A stretch of DNA of 64,000 bases from Robiginitalea biformata HTCC2501 (GTDB lineage Bacteria; Bacteroidota; Bacteroidia; Flavobacteriales; Flavobacteriaceae). Position 1 is the first letter of the stretch, and every line of letters starts with the position of its first letter. Below, piece by piece: positions 62,537 to 64,000 of the stretch. The notes under the pieces were generated by a model. The model made no database searches and was not told the origin of the DNA. It saw only the letters and a list, made by a program, of their open reading frames with translations. The stretch spans positions 1,900,501 to 1,964,500 of the forward strand of contig NC_013222.1 in assembly GCF_000024125.1 (NCBI RefSeq). Direction: 5' to 3'. The position numbers were made by a program, and so were the translations under genes.

Positions 62537-62959
62537 ATGATCTATATCCAACGCGAAATCCGCCTGAGGGCGCGGCCCAGGGGCTTCCACCTGGTAACTT
62601 CAGAAATCCTGGAGGCCCTGCCCGAAATCCGCTCCGTACAGACCGGCCAGTTGCAGGTCTTTATCAAGCACACCTCGGCCAGCCTCACCCTCAACGAAAA
62701 TGCGGACCCCACGGTGCGGGGCGATTTTGAGCGGCATTTCAATACGATGGTCCCGGAGAATGCCCCCTATTACCAGCATACCCTGGAAGGCCCCGACGAT
62801 ATGCCCGCCCACATCAAAGCCTCTTTGTTGGGGACCTCCGTACACATGCCGGTTACCGGCGGCCGCCCCAACCTGGGCACCTGGCAGGGGGTTTACCTCT
62901 GCGAGCACCGGGACGCCGCTTCGGGTCGTTGGCTGGTGCTTACCCTAAGCGGGGTTTAG
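62537..62959 (+). CDS. YjbQ/UPF0047 family protein
   Basis: From MIYIQREIRLRARPRGFHLV the protein has 140 residues. FIKHTSASLTLNENADPTVRGDF carries the family's metal-binding His and Asp set, and HIKASLLGTSVHMPV and GTWQGVYLCEHRD are the C-terminal motifs. Members have weak thiamine phosphate synthase activity; the cellular role is not settled. It stands alone between the HAD gene and the ribosomal operon. Confidence 0.9.
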   Translation: MIYIQREIRLRARPRGFHLVTSEILEALPEIRSVQTGQLQVFIKHTSASLTLNENADPTVRGDFERHFNTMVPENAPYYQHTLEGPDDMPAHIKASLLGTSVHMPVTGGRPNLGTWQGVYLCEHRDAASGRWLVLTLSGV

Positions 62960-62995
62960 GGCATTTTGCCGGCTAACCAGGAACCAGGTCATGGG

Positions 62996-63030
62996 CATAA
63001 AAAAACCCCATCGCTGAGCGACGGGGTTTC
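62996..63030 (-). terminator. Terminator of the infC-rpmI-rplT operon
   Basis: On the minus strand AAACCCCGTCGCT and AGCGATGGGGTTT form a long stem, followed by TTTTTATGCC, 23 bases after the rplT stop. The plus strand could also end the YjbQ gene. Confidence 0.8.
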
Positions 63031-63052
63031 CAGTGAGAAAGTTTCCGTAAAT

Positions 63053-63397
63053 CTATTTGACCTTATCGACAATGGCCTTAAAGGCATCCGGGTGGTTCAT
63101 GGCGAGGTCCGCCAGGACTTTCCGGTTGAGTTCGATATTGTTCGCTTTTACCCGGCCCATAAACTGGGAATAGGACATCCCGTGCTGGCGTGCGCCGGCA
63201 TTGATACGGGCAATCCACAGGGAGCGGAAGCTGCGTTTTTTGTTGCGGCGGTCGCGGTATGCATAAAGCATCGCCTTTTCCACTGCGTTCTTGGCAACGG
63301 TCCAGACATTCTTACGCCGGCCGAAATACCCCTTGGCCTGCTTCATCACTTTTTTGCGACGGGCCCGTGAGGCAACTGAATTTACTGATCTTGGCAT
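63053..63397 (-). CDS. rplT: 50S ribosomal protein L20
   Basis: The 114-residue protein is full length, with [40 protein letters not shown] and [21 protein letters not shown]. It binds 23S rRNA early in 50S assembly. It is the last gene of infC-rpmI-rplT, where L20 usually controls the operon by binding its mRNA. Confidence 0.97.
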   Translation of the reverse strand: MPRSVNSVASRARRKKVMKQAKGYFGRRKNVWTVAKNAVEKAMLYAYRDRRNKKRSFRSLWIARINAGARQHGMSYSQFMGRVKANNIELNRKVLADLAMNHPDAFKAIVDKVK

Positions 63398-63489
63398 TTT
63401 TTTCTTGTTTTTTTGTAGCAGGCGCCCCGCAAATACGGGATCTTTTCAGGGCCTGACTCCATGGTTAAACGTACTACCTGTGCGGTGGT

Positions 63490-63687
63490 TTATTTCAACC
63501 GCAGTTGTTCTTTGATATTGTCCTCGTCGGCCGGGTGTACCAGCGTGGAATGCGTAAGCTTCAGCTTGCGCTTCTTGGACTTCTTGGTCAAGATGTGGCT
63601 CTTAAAAGCGTGCTTTCTCTTGATTTTCCCGGTGCCGGTCAGCTTAAACCGCTTCTTGGCACTGGACTTGGTCTTCATCTTGGGCAT
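63490..63687 (-). CDS. rpmI: 50S ribosomal protein L35
   Basis: The 65-residue protein ([20 protein letters not shown], then [19 protein letters not shown]) is a complete L35. It lies between infC and rplT, spaced 38 and 92 bases from them, in the conserved order. Confidence 0.97.
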   Translation of the reverse strand: MPKMKTKSSAKKRFKLTGTGKIKRKHAFKSHILTKKSKKRKLKLTHSTLVHPADEDNIKEQLRLK

Positions 63688-63725
63688 TGTCTCGCTTTGT
63701 TAACTATTAAGGTTACTTTCTCACA

Positions 63726-64000
63726 TTATTTTTTGCCGCCTTTCGGGGCGATGAACATCGTCATCCGCTTGCCCTCGAGTTTCGGCATCTGTTCCACCTT
63801 CCCGTAATCTTCCAGATCCTGGGCCAGGCGGAGCAGCAATATCTCTCCTTTATCCTTGTACACGATGGAGCGGCCTTTAAAGAAAACATAGGCTTTCAGC
63901 TTGGCGCCGTCCTTGAGGAACTTCTCCGCGTGCTTCTTCTTAAAATCGTAATCGTGGTCGTCCGTATTGGGGCCGAACCGTATTTCCTTGACCACCACCT
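63726..64000 (-). CDS. infC: Translation initiation factor IF-3, C-terminal part (5' end outside window)
   Basis: The visible part is the C-terminal domain ([19 protein letters not shown], then [16 protein letters not shown] and [10 protein letters not shown]), which binds the 30S platform and keeps the subunits apart. The gene continues beyond the right edge. The position ahead of rpmI confirms the identity. Confidence 0.95.
   Translation of the reverse strand, partial: VVVKEIRFGPNTDDHDYDFKKKHAEKFLKDGAKLKAYVFFKGRSIVYKDKGEILLLRLAQDLEDYGKVEQMPKLEGKRMTMFIAPKGGKK

Overview
The window reads as chromosome of a high-GC member of the Flavobacteriia (Bacteroidota), probably close to Robiginitalea. 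The evidence is GC-rich housekeeping genes of Bacteroidota type (split transketolase, adenosylcobalamin-dependent NrdJ, DUF5916 and PorT-like outer-membrane proteins, infC-rpmI-rplT), an abundance of DUF6090 proteins, and Cys-anchored lipoprotein signals. The genus is an inference; no database was consulted.

Layout. (1) 1-5.2 kb: ordinary accessory genes, almost all on the minus strand (sugar-phosphate isomerase, SnoaL, an outer-membrane protein, VOC, arginase family, MscS). (2) About 5.2-36.4 kb: AT-richer DNA holding a long run of unrelated, mostly single-gene units on the minus strand. From about 14 kb upward the units are separated by recurrent imperfect palindromes: a long family (about 200-233 bp, ten near-complete copies plus reduced copies) and a short family (about 42-186 bp). 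(3) 36.45-37.67 kb: a GC-rich tyrosine recombinase gene. It lies 6 bp downstream of aconitase and about 25 bp upstream of the first unit, in the same direction as both. (4) 37.7-64 kb: conserved chromosome: aconitase, NhaA, phosphotriesterase-like protein, DUF5916, NrdJ, tRNA-Lys, shikimate kinase, transketolase halves, Tgt, LptF/LptG, AccA, DnaB, HAD phosphatase, YjbQ, and the rplT-rpmI-infC operon.

The main discovery is region 2+3: an integron-like cassette system. Each unit begins (minus strand) with GTTR plus unit-specific bases and ends, just before its palindrome, with the exact reverse complement; twelve units show 9-10 bp perfect matches. This is the relation expected of R' and R'' in integron cassettes and is not expected of transposon insertions, which give direct target duplications. 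One 1,071-bp unit (a cation-efflux gene with its site) is present twice, identical from boundary to boundary, and one copy sits in the first position next to the recombinase. Sites and terminal matches are nearly perfect near the recombinase and decay with distance. The recombinase has the RKHRHY residues but lacks the extra segment that marks integron IntI proteins, and it carries an N-terminal domain that IntI does not have. It therefore looks like an integron-type system run by a different tyrosine recombinase.

Cargo includes seven DUF6090 membrane proteins, a MerTP-type mercury transporter translationally coupled to a GDCCVxC protein, two identical CDF-like cation transporters, VOC, DinB, cupin, SnoaL, amidohydrolase, alpha/beta hydrolase, DUF1059 and HEAT-repeat proteins. 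Broken genes in the window are a CPBP protease with an in-frame stop, a cassette gene frameshifted at an A7 run, and the C-terminal relic of a sulfatase between nhaA and the phosphotriesterase gene.
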